From Renibacterium salmoninarum ATCC 33209 (GTDB lineage: Bacteria; Actinomycetota; Actinomycetes; Actinomycetales; Micrococcaceae): a DNA stretch of 64,000 nucleotides. Location: positions 248,001 to 312,000 of the forward strand of contig NC_010168.1 in assembly GCF_000018885.1 (NCBI RefSeq), given 5' to 3'. Below, in pieces: positions 27,786 to 36,280 of this stretch. Each line of letters opens with the position of its first letter. Position 1 is the first letter of the stretch. The translations under genes and the position numbers were made by a program. A model generated the notes under the pieces. That model saw nothing but the letters and a program-made list of their open reading frames with translations. It did not search any database and was not told the DNA's origin.

Positions 27786-27835
27786 TCTGCACTGAGGCAA
27801 TCTGCGTCTAGGCAATCTGCACCGAATGAGAAGTT

Positions 27836-28501
27836 ATGAATGACAACACCCCAGTGGGGCGCAACGTGAAGTATGAATCGACTCCAACTCCAGCCGACTT
27901 GGACACCCTAAGTTTGCAACTGGGCCGACCGGTGCGAGACGTGGTTTCGATCCCGGCGCGCTGCGTATGTGGCAATCCCTTAGCGGCGGCCACAGCGCCT
28001 CGGCTGAGCAACGGAATTCCGTTTCCGACAACGTTTTATCTGACGCACCCAGTGATTACTGCAGCGGTTTCCCGGCTTGAAGCCGACGGTGAAATGAATC
28101 GGATGAATGATCGACTGCTTCAGGATGCGAACCTCGCGTTAGCCTACCGTGCTGCGCATGAGGCTTATTTGGTCGCTCGGGACCACATTGGCCAGGCCGC
28201 TGAGGTGGGCGAAGTTCCCGAGATCGCCGGTATTTCCGCCGGTGGCATGCCAGAGCGGGTCAAATGTTTACATGTCCTGGTGGGTCATGCGTTGGCTTCC
28301 GGTCACGGAGTCAACCCGCTGGGGGATGAAGCGATTGAACTCACCGCGCCCTGGTGGACAGCTGATCGTTGCTATTGTGCTGGCGCTTGGGATGCTGCGG
28401 CGGAGATTCCCGAACAAGATCTCAGCCGGCACGTGCGACGGCAAAACCAAGGGTATGCATTGCAGCGAAAACTTGAAGCGGCAGACGAGGAAAAATCATG
28501 A
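27836..28501 (+). CDS. DUF501 domain-containing protein
   Basis: The 221-residue protein has the DUF501 features LGRPVRDVVSIPARCVCGNPLA and PFPTTFYLTHP at the front and a helical remainder with HVLVGHALASGHGVNPLGDEA. Function is unknown. The gene is nearly always between divIC and ppx in actinobacteria, and overlaps the ppx start by four bases here (ATGA). Cys residues in CVCGNP and YCAGAW might bind a metal, but that is speculation. Confidence 0.87.
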   Translation: MNDNTPVGRNVKYESTPTPADLDTLSLQLGRPVRDVVSIPARCVCGNPLAAATAPRLSNGIPFPTTFYLTHPVITAAVSRLEADGEMNRMNDRLLQDANLALAYRAAHEAYLVARDHIGQAAEVGEVPEIAGISAGGMPERVKCLHVLVGHALASGHGVNPLGDEAIELTAPWWTADRCYCAGAWDAAAEIPEQDLSRHVRRQNQGYALQRKLEAADEEKS

Positions 28502-29433
28502 GTGTGGTGGCGGCGATTGACTGTGGCACCAACTCCATCCGGCTTCTGATTGCCGAGGTGGTGGACGGCAAACTGCGGGATTTACACCGCGTAATGCGCA
28601 TCGTCCGACTCGGCGAGGGCGTAGATTCGCGCGGCGAATTTTCCGCGGCTGCGCTGGAGCGGACGTTTGCCGCCGTCGACGAGTATGCCGAACTGATTAG
28701 GGCAGCCGGGGTCGATCGAATTCGCTTCGTTGCGACCTCGGCGACTAGGGATGCCCAAAATCGGCAGCTGTTCATCGATGGAGTCCAAGCCCGCTTAGGT
28801 GTCCTTCCCGACATCGTACCCGGTACGGAGGAGGCGGCGTTGTCTTTCGCCGGAGCAGCTAGTGTGCTGCCAGAGCTGGGCGAGGAGCCGGTGCTTGTGG
28901 TTGATCTTGGCGGCGGAAGTACCGAATTTTTCGTTGGCAATGCTCACGGGGTGCTGGCCGCTCAGAGCGTCGATATGGGTTGCGTCCGATTCACGGAACG
29001 TTATTTGCGCTCCGACCCGCCCAGCCCGGTGGAAATTGCCGCGGCACAGCGTGAAGCTGAAAGAATTATCGCTACTGTTGCGGCAGAGGTGCCGCTAGAT
29101 CAAGTGGTAAAAGTCATTGGCGTGGCCGGCACGGTAACCACCATAATGGCGCATGCGCTGGATCTGCCCAGCTATCAATCGGAAGCAATTGATGGCGCCG
29201 AGTTAAGCATCGGCGAAATCCAAGGTGCCGCGGACGCGTTGTTGGCAATGCGCAACGAAGAACGCGCTGCACTTCCCTATATGCATCCGGGTCGAGTCGA
29301 CGTTATCGGTGCGGGTGCGCTGTTGTGGCGGACGATCTTGGCCGAGATGGCCAGGCTCACAGCTGGGCGAATAAGCCACGCACAAAGCAGCGAACACGAT
29401 ATTCTTGATGGAATTGCGCTGAGCATCCCGTAA
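28498..29433 (+). CDS. ppx: Ppx/GppA family phosphatase (exopolyphosphatase)
   Basis: The 311-residue protein carries the actin-like ATPase-fold phosphate loops AIDCGTNSIRLLIAE and VVDLGGGSTEFF, a TSATRDAQN segment, and PGTEEAALSFAGA. It matches the short actinobacterial Ppx1-type enzymes that release phosphate from polyphosphate or act on pppGpp. It overlaps DUF501 and is probably co-translated. No C-terminal HD domain is present, as usual for this group. Confidence 0.9.
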   Translation: MSVVAAIDCGTNSIRLLIAEVVDGKLRDLHRVMRIVRLGEGVDSRGEFSAAALERTFAAVDEYAELIRAAGVDRIRFVATSATRDAQNRQLFIDGVQARLGVLPDIVPGTEEAALSFAGAASVLPELGEEPVLVVDLGGGSTEFFVGNAHGVLAAQSVDMGCVRFTERYLRSDPPSPVEIAAAQREAERIIATVAAEVPLDQVVKVIGVAGTVTTIMAHALDLPSYQSEAIDGAELSIGEIQGAADALLAMRNEERAALPYMHPGRVDVIGAGALLWRTILAEMARLTAGRISHAQSSEHDILDGIALSIP

Positions 29434-29477
29434 CAGCGTCCGCCCACAATAGCTCCAGGGAAAGGTTCCCGGACCCG

Positions 29478-30800
29478 ATGGCCAGCATGAAACGAAGGAC
29501 CGCAGCGCGCGTCGCCTTGGCGATTCTGCTGCCTGTAATCAGTGTGGCCACCATGCTTCCCGCCGCCCTGCCCGCTTCTGCGGATGACATTCGAAATCGC
29601 GAATATTGGCTCGATGACTACGGAGTGACTACTGCGTGGCAATCCAGCAAAGGTGCTGGCGTGAAAGTGGCCGTCATAGACAGCGGCGTTGACGGAACTC
29701 ACCCCGACTTGGCAGGCGCTGTTGTCGGTGGCACTGATGTCTCTGGTGCCGGTTCAGCTGACGGTCTGAAGGGGATCGGTGCCAAACCAGAGCACGGAAC
29801 ATTGGTCGCATCATTGCTTGCTGGTCGCTGGCACGGCGGCAAGCCGGAAGATAGCCCTAAGCCAGACGGAGTTGTTGGCGTAGCGCCGGAAGCGCAATTG
29901 TTAGCCGTTTCCACCTGGTTGGGCAGTGCGAACCCGGCGGGGAAGGGCATCGATGAGCAAATTCCGGCGGCGGTGCGCTGGGCTGTTGACGCTGGAGCTC
30001 GGGTGATCAATATGTCGCTCAGCAGTAGTTCAGTGGAATGGCCGCAGAGTTGGGATGATGCCTTTCTGTATGCGGAACAACACGACGTCGTGATCGTTGC
30101 GGCGGCGGGCAATAATGGCTCTGGTCAAATTCAAGTCGGCGCGCCAGCGACCATCCCAGGTGTACTGACAGTGGCAGGACTAGACCGCACGGGCGCCGTG
30201 AGCTTGTCCTCATCCACCGCCGGTATCAGTATTGCGGTTGCCGCTGCGGCCGAGAAGTTAGTCGGCGCACTTCCCGGCAATAATTATGCTGATTGGGACG
30301 GCAGCAGTGGCGCGGCCCCGATTGTCTCCGGTATTGCGGCGCTCATTCGGTCCAAGTACCCCGGGATGTCGGCAGCTCAAGTGATCAACCGGATCATCAA
30401 GACCGCCAAGCCAAAAGGGGAAGGCCAGCCCAATAACTTGTACGGCTGGGGCGTGGTTGACGCGAATGCTGCGCTGAATGGCGATGTGCCACTTGTGACA
30501 GTTAATCCGCTCACGCTCGACGGCGGCACCTTGGAACAATGGATCAAAATCCACCGCCGCGGCGACACTCCGCCGCCGAGTACTAAGCCGCCAGCGCCGC
30601 CCACCACAGCCGCGCCGACGCTGCCGGAGGCCGCTACACCAGCCGCCGCACCGCCGTCGCAATTGGACGCTGGATTACCTGCGGCACTGGTGCTTGGATT
30701 TGGCGGTTTATTGGTGCTGATAATTATTGGCGCCGTGGTTCATCTGCTGGTTTTGCGACGGAAGTTATTAGCCAAAAGCGGGCCAAGTAATACTTCGTGA
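29478..30800 (+). CDS. S8 family serine peptidase (mycosin-like), membrane-anchored
   Basis: The 440-residue subtilase has a signal peptide (ARVALAILLPVISVATML, cleavage near ASADD), catalytic Asp in VAVIDSGVDGTHPDL, His in EHGTLVASLLAG, Asn in AAAGNNGSG and Ser in WDGSSGAAPIVSG. The nucleophile box is GSSGAAP rather than the usual GTSxAxP, still with Ser in place. A Pro/Thr-rich linker precedes a C-terminal membrane helix (LVLGFGGLLVLIIIGAVV), so the domain faces outward. It resembles mycosins, but no type VII secretion genes are nearby. Confidence 0.88.
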   Translation: MASMKRRTAARVALAILLPVISVATMLPAALPASADDIRNREYWLDDYGVTTAWQSSKGAGVKVAVIDSGVDGTHPDLAGAVVGGTDVSGAGSADGLKGIGAKPEHGTLVASLLAGRWHGGKPEDSPKPDGVVGVAPEAQLLAVSTWLGSANPAGKGIDEQIPAAVRWAVDAGARVINMSLSSSSVEWPQSWDDAFLYAEQHDVVIVAAAGNNGSGQIQVGAPATIPGVLTVAGLDRTGAVSLSSSTAGISIAVAAAAEKLVGALPGNNYADWDGSSGAAPIVSGIAALIRSKYPGMSAAQVINRIIKTAKPKGEGQPNNLYGWGVVDANAALNGDVPLVTVNPLTLDGGTLEQWIKIHRRGDTPPPSTKPPAPPTTAAPTLPEAATPAAAPPSQLDAGLPAALVLGFGGLLVLIIIGAVVHLLVLRRKLLAKSGPSNTS

Positions 30801-30831
30801 ATATTTTCACAAAGTGGGTTAGAATGGAACT

Positions 30832-32262
30832 ATGGCTACCACACCAGCACTCCAGGATCGTCCTCGCGTTCTCGTCGTCGGCGGCGGATACGTCGGCCTA
30901 TACGTCGCATTTAAGCTGCAGAAGAAGATTGCCAATTCCTGTGGCATTGTCACCTTGGTAGATCCACTGCCATACATGACCTACCAGCCGTTCTTGCCTG
31001 AAGTGGCTAGCGGCAGCATTGAACCGCGGCATACCGTGGTGTCCTTCCGGAAGCACCTGCCGCAGGCTGAATTCATTCAGGGCAAAGTCACCAAGGTTGA
31101 TCACGAGAACCGTAAAGCGGTAGTAGAGCCAGCAGATGGTGGCGCAGCCTTCGAAATCCCGTATTTCGACGTCGTGATGGCCGCCGGTGCGATTACTCGG
31201 GCCTTCCCGATCAACGGACTTGCTGAGCAGGGTATTGGTCTGAAGACCATCGAAGAAGCTGTTGCGCTGCGTAACCAGTTGGTTGAGCGCATTGAGCTGG
31301 CTTCCACCATGACGGATCCGGCTAAGCGCAAGCGTGCCTTGACCTTCGTCGTCGTCGGCGGTGGCTTTGCCGGTGTTGAGACCATTGGTGAACTTGAGGA
31401 CCTGGCCCGCAACTTGGCCGGCAAAAACTCTAGGATTGACGTCAAGGAACTGCGGTTCGTGCTCGTTGAAGCCATGGGCCGAATCATGCCTGAGGTTACT
31501 GAGCAGCAGGCACTTTTGGTTGTTGAGCACTTGCGCTCGCGCAATATCGAGGTGTTGCTGAACACTTCGCTTGCTGATGCAACTGACGGCCACCTGAAGC
31601 TGATCAACATGCCAGACAAGTCGGCTGCTGATGAGTTTGAAACCGATACTTTGATCTGGACCGCTGGCGTGCAGGCTAACCCGGCGGCAAAGAACACCGA
31701 CTTCCCGATTGATGAGCGTGGCCGAGTCAAAGCTGGCGCAGATTTGCGGATCACTGGTGAGTTTGGCGCGATTGAGAACGCCTGGACCGCTGGCGACGTA
31801 GCTGCGGTTCCGGATCTGACCGGCGGTGGCGTGGGCGGATTCTGTGTACCTAACGCTCAGCACGCGCTTCGCCAAGCGAAACTCCTGGCGAAGAACCTCT
31901 GGGCTTCGCGTTGGGATAAGCCGCTGAAAGATTACAAGCACAAGACGCTGGGCGCAGTCGCCGGTCTGGGTCTTTGGAAGGGTGTTGCCAAGGTTGGTAA
32001 AGTCGGCTTCCGCGGACCGATCGCTTGGCTCATGCACCGTGGCTACCACGGTCTCGCAATGCCGACCTTCGAGCGTAAAGTCCGAGTCATCTGGAACTGG
32101 ATTCTCAGTGTCTTCATGGGCCGTGACATTGCTGAACTGATGGACTTGGAACGGCCACGTGCCGCCTTCCAAGCTTCCGCCACTCCGGCGCCCAGAGCTG
32201 CAGCAGCCGCTCCCGCTGCGCCGAAGTCCGAAGAGACTAAGGTCCCTGAACCAGCTAAATAG
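30832..32262 (+). CDS. ndh: Type II NADH dehydrogenase
   Basis: The 476-residue non-proton-pumping NADH:quinone oxidoreductase has two Rossmann motifs: FAD site VLVVGGGYVGLYVAFKLQ and NADH site FVVVGGGFAGVETIGEL. The quinone-site region is NAQHALRQA with WTAGDVAAVPD preceding it. A C-terminal region (ERKVRVIWNWILSVFMGRD) likely binds the membrane, and the tail is Ala/Pro-rich. It passes electrons from NADH to menaquinone. The gene is intact. A short hairpin follows the stop. Confidence 0.93.
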   Translation: MATTPALQDRPRVLVVGGGYVGLYVAFKLQKKIANSCGIVTLVDPLPYMTYQPFLPEVASGSIEPRHTVVSFRKHLPQAEFIQGKVTKVDHENRKAVVEPADGGAAFEIPYFDVVMAAGAITRAFPINGLAEQGIGLKTIEEAVALRNQLVERIELASTMTDPAKRKRALTFVVVGGGFAGVETIGELEDLARNLAGKNSRIDVKELRFVLVEAMGRIMPEVTEQQALLVVEHLRSRNIEVLLNTSLADATDGHLKLINMPDKSAADEFETDTLIWTAGVQANPAAKNTDFPIDERGRVKAGADLRITGEFGAIENAWTAGDVAAVPDLTGGGVGGFCVPNAQHALRQAKLLAKNLWASRWDKPLKDYKHKTLGAVAGLGLWKGVAKVGKVGFRGPIAWLMHRGYHGLAMPTFERKVRVIWNWILSVFMGRDIAELMDLERPRAAFQASATPAPRAAAAAPAAPKSEETKVPEPAK

Positions 32263-32287
32263 CCAGTAGCTCCACTAGGTTCGCAAC

Positions 32288-32323
32288 TTATGTCCCCGGC
32301 TCAGCGCTAAAGGTGGGACATAA
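32288..32323. repeat. Hairpin at the ndh 3' end
   Basis: Nine-bp arms TTATGTCCC (32288-32296) and GGGACATAA (32315-32323) flank an 18-base loop. The hairpin lies between ndh and the convergent HEAT-repeat pseudogene, so it may terminate both. The ATGTCCC core is shared with the sdh terminator at 3949-3992. Confidence 0.55.
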
Positions 32324-32690
32324 ATTTAGAGCGCGCGATCAAGTCGTGGTCCAAAACAAGCAGAGCTTGTTCGGACTCCTGGCTAACTTGAGCTGTGTCA
32401 GTGTGTAGTTTTTTGAGTTCGACGGCGTGCTCGGCCTCGCCTATTTGGCCCAAGGCTCGTGCGGCGGCGGCGGCGGCGCGGCCGCGGCACGCACGTGAGG
32501 AACTGGGTCGGTCAGAAGCGCCCCGGGAGGGCAGTCAAGAGGATTTCCAGCCCGGGGTGCCACCAAAGCGCTGTAGCCCGATTTCAGGGACCTTGCCCTG
32601 CAGCAGGTCTCCCGTGGCATTAATGACAGCTTGATAGCCGTAGCGATGAACGGCTTCCTCGATCAAAATCGCTGGCTGTGTCTTGCGTCC
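32307..32690 (-). pseudogene. HEAT-repeat protein remnant
   Basis: Read leftward, pieces in different frames line up as one HEAT-repeat protein: PAILIEEAVHRYGYQAV to RFGGTPGW, then ALLTDPVPHVRAAAA, then RALGQIGEAEHAVELKK to RSKFMSHL with a stop at 32307-32309. The switch between the last two pieces falls in a GCC/CCG run at about 32461-32477, a likely slippage site. At least two frame changes and a missing start show it is dead. It accounts for most of the 460-base gap between ndh and the tRNA. Confidence 0.55.
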
Positions 32691-32727
32691 ATTTTAGCTA
32701 GCCAAATATTGTTAGACTATAGGCTGC

Positions 32728-32804
32728 GCCCCAGTAGCCCAATCGGCAGAGGCACCAGACTTAAAATCTGTTCAGTGTGGGTTCGAGTCCCACCTGGGGT
32801 ACCA
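32728..32804 (+). tRNA. tRNA-Leu(UAA), class I fold
   Basis: A full cloverleaf fits: acceptor GCCCCAG/CTGGGGT (G1:U72), D stem GCC/GGC, anticodon stem CCAGA/TCTGT (outer pair mismatched) with loop CTTAAAA giving anticodon UAA, variable region TCAGT, T stem GTGGG/CCCAC, discriminator A and encoded CCA. UAA reads leucine UUA. Leucine tRNAs normally have a long variable arm; this one has only five bases. Charging by LeuRS is therefore not assured. Confidence 0.88.
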
Positions 32805-32813
32805 ATTAATGAC

Positions 32814-32847
32814 AATGCAGCGGGTCCATAACCGGACCCGCTGCATT
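32814..32847. terminator. Bidirectional terminator between tRNA and hydrolase
   Basis: Fourteen-bp perfect arms (AATGCAGCGGGTCC at 32814-32827; complement 32834-32847) with a six-base loop sit 9 bases after the tRNA and 14 bases beyond the stop of the convergent hydrolase gene. Confidence 0.8.
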
Positions 32848-32861
32848 CTCAGACTGGAAGA

Positions 32862-33593
32862 CTAGCTCAAGCTTGACGCTGCTTCGTCAATCAAATCGGA
32901 GACTTCTTTCGGCAGTGATGCCAACGATGCGTGACCCGATGCCAGCTCGATGAGTTTGGTGGGGTTCATCCGCTGGGCCATCATCCGCTCGGCGTCCGGG
33001 TTGATCATCCGGTCGTCTTCGGAAACCTGGTACCAGGTCGGCTTGTGCTTCCCGGCCGGTTCGGTGACATTGTCACCGAAGGTTGAGGCGAGCGGAGCCT
33101 TCTGCGTCACGGCCATAACGCGCGAATCGTCGTCGTTGAGGTCTTGGCAGAAGTTGGTCTGGTACTGATCCTGCGCAATCCCGAGATAACCGTCTGAATC
33201 GACGGAGAGACTGCCATCTTCAGCGGTAACCGAAGGCTGTGCTTGGCTGATGCTACCGGGACTTTCGCCGCTGTCCGGCGCGAACGCCGCGATGTAGACC
33301 AGGCCGACGACGTTGGGCAGGTTACCGGCTTCCGTAATCACCGCGCCGCCGTAGGAATGGCCAAAAAGTAATACCGGTCCGTCAATTTGCTTCACCATTT
33401 GTTGCGTGCGAGCGGCATCATCTGCAAGGGAGGTCAGTGGATTTTCAACGGCATGGATGTTGGTGTAGCCGCGTGCAGTAAGGTCCAAAATGACCTTGCC
33501 CCAATGCGCGCCACCGCCCCAGAACCCGTGGACAAGTACGATGGCCGGTTTGCTGATGATGGTCTTCCTCTGTTCAAACGAACTTGAATGCAC
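32862..33593 (-). CDS. Alpha/beta hydrolase family protein
   Basis: Up to 243 residues: oxyanion loop VLVHGFWGGGAHW, nucleophile elbow GHSYGGAV and a C-terminal SGHASLASLP region with the catalytic His. It resembles EstC/salicylate-esterase-like hydrolases; the substrate is unknown. Start choice is uncertain. The longest frame begins at GTG 33593, which lies inside a strong hairpin and lacks a ribosome site. A clear AGAGGAAG site precedes the codon ATC at 33557 (reading ISKPAIVLVHG), where relatives would be expected to have ATG. The gene may have lost its start codon. Confidence 0.75.
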   Translation of the reverse strand: MHSSSFEQRKTIISKPAIVLVHGFWGGGAHWGKVILDLTARGYTNIHAVENPLTSLADDAARTQQMVKQIDGPVLLFGHSYGGAVITEAGNLPNVVGLVYIAAFAPDSGESPGSISQAQPSVTAEDGSLSVDSDGYLGIAQDQYQTNFCQDLNDDDSRVMAVTQKAPLASTFGDNVTEPAGKHKPTWYQVSEDDRMINPDAERMMAQRMNPTKLIELASGHASLASLPKEVSDLIDEAASSLS

Positions 33594-33636
33594 CCGGGCG
33601 ATTGCCCTTATTTTCGAGGGTAATCGCCCGGGTGCA
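33589..33636 (-). terminator. Hairpin downstream of the serine protease gene
   Basis: Twenty-bp arms with one mismatch (33589-33608 and 33617-33636; arm core CACCCGGGCGATT) and an eight-base loop containing TTATTTTC. It probably ends the protease transcript before the hydrolase. The ~110 bases between it and the protease stop hold nothing recognisable. Confidence 0.7.
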
Positions 33637-33748
33637 CTTCAGGGAAGACAAATGTTGTTTACTCCCAGCGCTCTGCCAGCAAACAACTTGCGGGCGCTTA
33701 GAGCCCGGTGGTGTCCTTGATCCAAGAGCTGTGCGTGCTTAGCTTAGT

Positions 33749-34429
33749 TTACCAAGTTTGCGAGTTGATATCGCGGTCTCCGGACGGTCCGCCGGAGCTC
33801 GTGCCAACAATCACGCCGTCGACAAACAGCGGGCCACCGGAATCGCCGCTCCAGGAGATTCCCGTGATGGCTTTCAGTAAAATTCCGGGGCCGCCACGCT
33901 GATCTTCGTGCGTCCCGACGACCTTGACGTCGGCCGCGTAGAGGTGATCAGCCTTCACGTAATCAGCCCGGCGACCATAGCCGTAAATAGTGCCTTCATC
34001 TCCGACTGAGGCCGTGTAGCTGCTGCTAAAGCTGTGGTAAAAGCTCAGTGCGCGTTTTGTCGACAGTTTGACCAAGGCCACGTCGCCCTTTGGCAACTGG
34101 TAGAAACTGTCCGAGGTAATAGCTTTGCCTCGGTTCTGCGTGTCGTTGCTGTAGTACACATTCATCGACTCGGCAGAGTCGACGCAGTGCTTTGCGGTCA
34201 AGACCCAGGTATCGGAGAGTGCGGTGCCGGTACAGCCGTGGCCGCAGCCGTCGCTGTCTAGGAAAACTAACTGCACAATGCCTTGGTCGTTGGCTTGGGT
34301 TCCGCCAATGATGTCTGGAGTCGCGCTACCGGAGCCGACCGGTGCCGCGTTGGCCGGCGCAATCGAGGCACCCAAAAGTAACCCGGCTGCTATTGCCGTC
34401 GTGGCAAGAATTTTGAACGGAGTTTTCAA
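33749..34429 (-). CDS. Secreted trypsin-like serine protease, cut at its 5' end by an IS
   Basis: The 226-residue chymotrypsin-fold protease has a signal peptide (ILATTAIAAGLLLGASIAPANA), catalytic His in LTAKHCVD, Asp in GDVALVKL, and Ser in SWSGDSGGPLF; Cys pairs surround the His. The only available start is TTG 34429, just six bases from the IS inverted repeat at 34436, with no ribosome site. A few N-terminal codons and the native promoter were probably lost, so expression would depend on the IS. Catalytic domain intact. Confidence 0.82.
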   Translation of the reverse strand: MKTPFKILATTAIAAGLLLGASIAPANAAPVGSGSATPDIIGGTQANDQGIVQLVFLDSDGCGHGCTGTALSDTWVLTAKHCVDSAESMNVYYSNDTQNRGKAITSDSFYQLPKGDVALVKLSTKRALSFYHSFSSSYTASVGDEGTIYGYGRRADYVKADHLYAADVKVVGTHEDQRGGPGILLKAITGISWSGDSGGPLFVDGVIVGTSSGGPSGDRDINSQTW

Positions 34430-34435
34430 GGAGAG

Positions 34436-35778
34436 TGAACCGTTACCGGTTTCTTGCCGCTTTTATGCGAGTCCCTGCACCGGTTGGGCCGGGATGGTTT
34501 CTTTAGCGTAATACGCTACTTCGTGTTCTGTCGGTGGGATGTCTCCGATGCTGGTGTGTAGGCGGTCGTTGTTGTACCAATCGATCCAGGCCAAGCTGGC
34601 CCATTCAACCTCATCGATGGTTTTCAACGGCCCGTTGCGGAAGGGAGAATCTTCTCGGACGGCTTCAGTCTTGAACAGGCCGATGGTGGACTCGGCCAAG
34701 GCGTTATCGTAGGCGTCCCCGACAGAGCCGATTGATGCTGCGATGCCCTCCAGAGTCAGGGTTTCCCCGAAATGCAAGGAAGTGTACTGGGACCCGGCGG
34801 CGGAATGATGGATCAGCCCTTCTGCGACCGGATGCCTGGTGCGTGTCCGCTGCCATAAGCCCATCCTGAGTGCTGTGCTCACCAGGGCGGTGTCCTTGAT
34901 CGTGGAGATGTTCCAGCCCACGATGTACTTGGAGAAACAATCAATGATGAACGCGACATAGACGAAACCTGCCCAGGTGCGCACATAGGTGAAGTCCGCA
35001 ACCCAGCGCTGATTTGGGCCAGCTGCGGTGAAGCACCGATCCAATAAATCCGGGGCACGGTCATGGTTTCGGTCCGGCACCGTGGTGCGCACACCTTTGC
35101 CCCGTACCCGGCCTTTCAAACTCAACAAGCTCATGAGCCGGTTCACCTGCCGGTAAGAGACCTCGAATCCTTTCCGACGCAGCCAAGCCGTCATTTTCCT
35201 CCTCCCGTACATTCCCTCCGGTGTCCCTACCGTTCCTAGCAACGCATCCATAACCGAAGCCTCTGCCATGTCCCGGACCGAAGCGGTGGAGACCTTCCAA
35301 CTACGGTAGGTCCGGGCAGTGACCGTTAAGCCCTGGCCACGCAGGACCTTGCAGATCACCTCGACTGCCCAGCCAAGGAAGCGTTGTTCATCGATGAATC
35401 CCCTGATCAATGCTTCGCGGGGGTCGAGTTCCCCCGCGAAGAAAACCGACGCAGCCTTCACAATCTCTAACGACTCACGCAGCTCACGATTCTCACGTTT
35501 GAGCGCACGTACCTGCTCCGATTCCGTCGTGGACATCCCTACCCTGGTCCCGGCATCAATTTAGGCCTGCCTCACCCAACGACGTAGGGATTCCTTCCCA
35601 ACCCCGACTTTGCCGCCCACAGCAGCACAAGCAGCCATCAACGATGGATACTCCTGGAGATGATCCAAAACCAGCCGCACCGACCTGTCCCGAACCTCCC
35701 GCGAAAACTTCCGATTCATAACCATCAATGCTTCCTTCCAAACTCAAAAGGAAGCGGCATAAAACCGGTAACGGTTCA
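34436..35778 (-). mobile_element. IS3-family insertion sequence, copy 2 (1343 bp)
   Basis: Same length, orientation and 17-bp terminal repeats (TGAACCGTTACCGGTTT) as the copy at 15279-16621, with about three single-base differences noticed. Flanks GAG (left) and TCG (right) do not form a target duplication. The left neighbour is a protease missing its upstream region; the right neighbour is a DUF998 gene missing its start. Confidence 0.92.
34463..35719 (-). pseudogene. IS3-family transposase (copy 2), internal TAA and mutated catalytic Asp
   Basis: Identical in layout to copy 1: a 52-codon helix-turn-helix frame from 35719 ends at TAA 35561-35563, and the same frame continues to the integrase core (ATG 35536 to 34463). 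HHSAAGSQY again replaces the expected Asp motif. One residue differs from copy 1 near the C-terminus (EVAYYAKE versus EVVYYAKE). Confidence 0.8.
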
Positions 35779-36261
35779 TCGTTTGTGCTTCAAGGGCTGG
35801 CGCTGGTCCTTGGCGGAATGTTGCTCAGTAGCATGATGCTAGGCGTAGCAGCACGTGTTCAGCGGGCTGAGCCGCCACAGTTGCAGCTTGCGAATTGGGC
35901 CAAGGCGTTGCTGATTTGTTCCGGTGTTGGCGTAGGTCTGGTCGGCATTTTTCCCGAAGACACTATTCCTGGCTTGCATTATCTTGGCGCTGCTTTGTTC
36001 TTCGTTGCTGGTTCGGTAGCGCAATTCCTGCTGTGGCAGATTTGGCGTGGTCGAAGCCGTACCGCCTGGCTGTTGCTAGTTTGTGGCATCATCTCAGCGC
36101 TAGCGACCGTGATATTTACGGTATTTGATCTCTGGCTTAAAACTTCGGGGTTTGCCGGCGGCTTTTTCGAGCGGCTCATCGTCTACCCGGTGGTGCTGGG
36201 TCTATCCGTCATTGGATTTACCGTGGCGAAGGGCATCCGGGCGCAACGGAAGATCCAGTGA
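35779..36261 (+). pseudogene. DUF998 family membrane protein, 5'-truncated by the IS
   Basis: The frame enters directly from the IS end (SFVLQGLALVLGGMLLSSMM). It keeps the DUF998 hallmark VGIFPEDTIPGLHYLGAAL and about five membrane helices, ending IRAQRKIQ. The start codon and first helix or so are missing, replaced by IS sequence; a fusion ORF through the IS end begins at ATG 35728 without a clear ribosome site. Function of DUF998 proteins is unknown. Confidence 0.82.
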
Positions 36262-36280
36262 GGTCGAGATCAGGTCGAGA

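Noticed and set aside
29478-30800. Subtilase as part of a type VII (ESX) secretion locus
   Set aside because: No EccB/C/D/E, WXG100 or PE/PPE-like genes are nearby; neighbours are ppx and ndh.
30898-32172. A 424-codon open frame on the minus strand opposite ndh
   Set aside because: The plus strand encodes a full NADH dehydrogenase with all motifs; the antisense frame has no recognisable domain or ribosome site and arises from the codon bias of ndh.
32728-32804. tRNA as an ochre suppressor that would rescue the many TAA-broken genes
   Set aside because: The anticodon by loop position is UAA, which reads UUA, not UUA reading UAA; and the in-frame stops are of all three types together with frameshifts.
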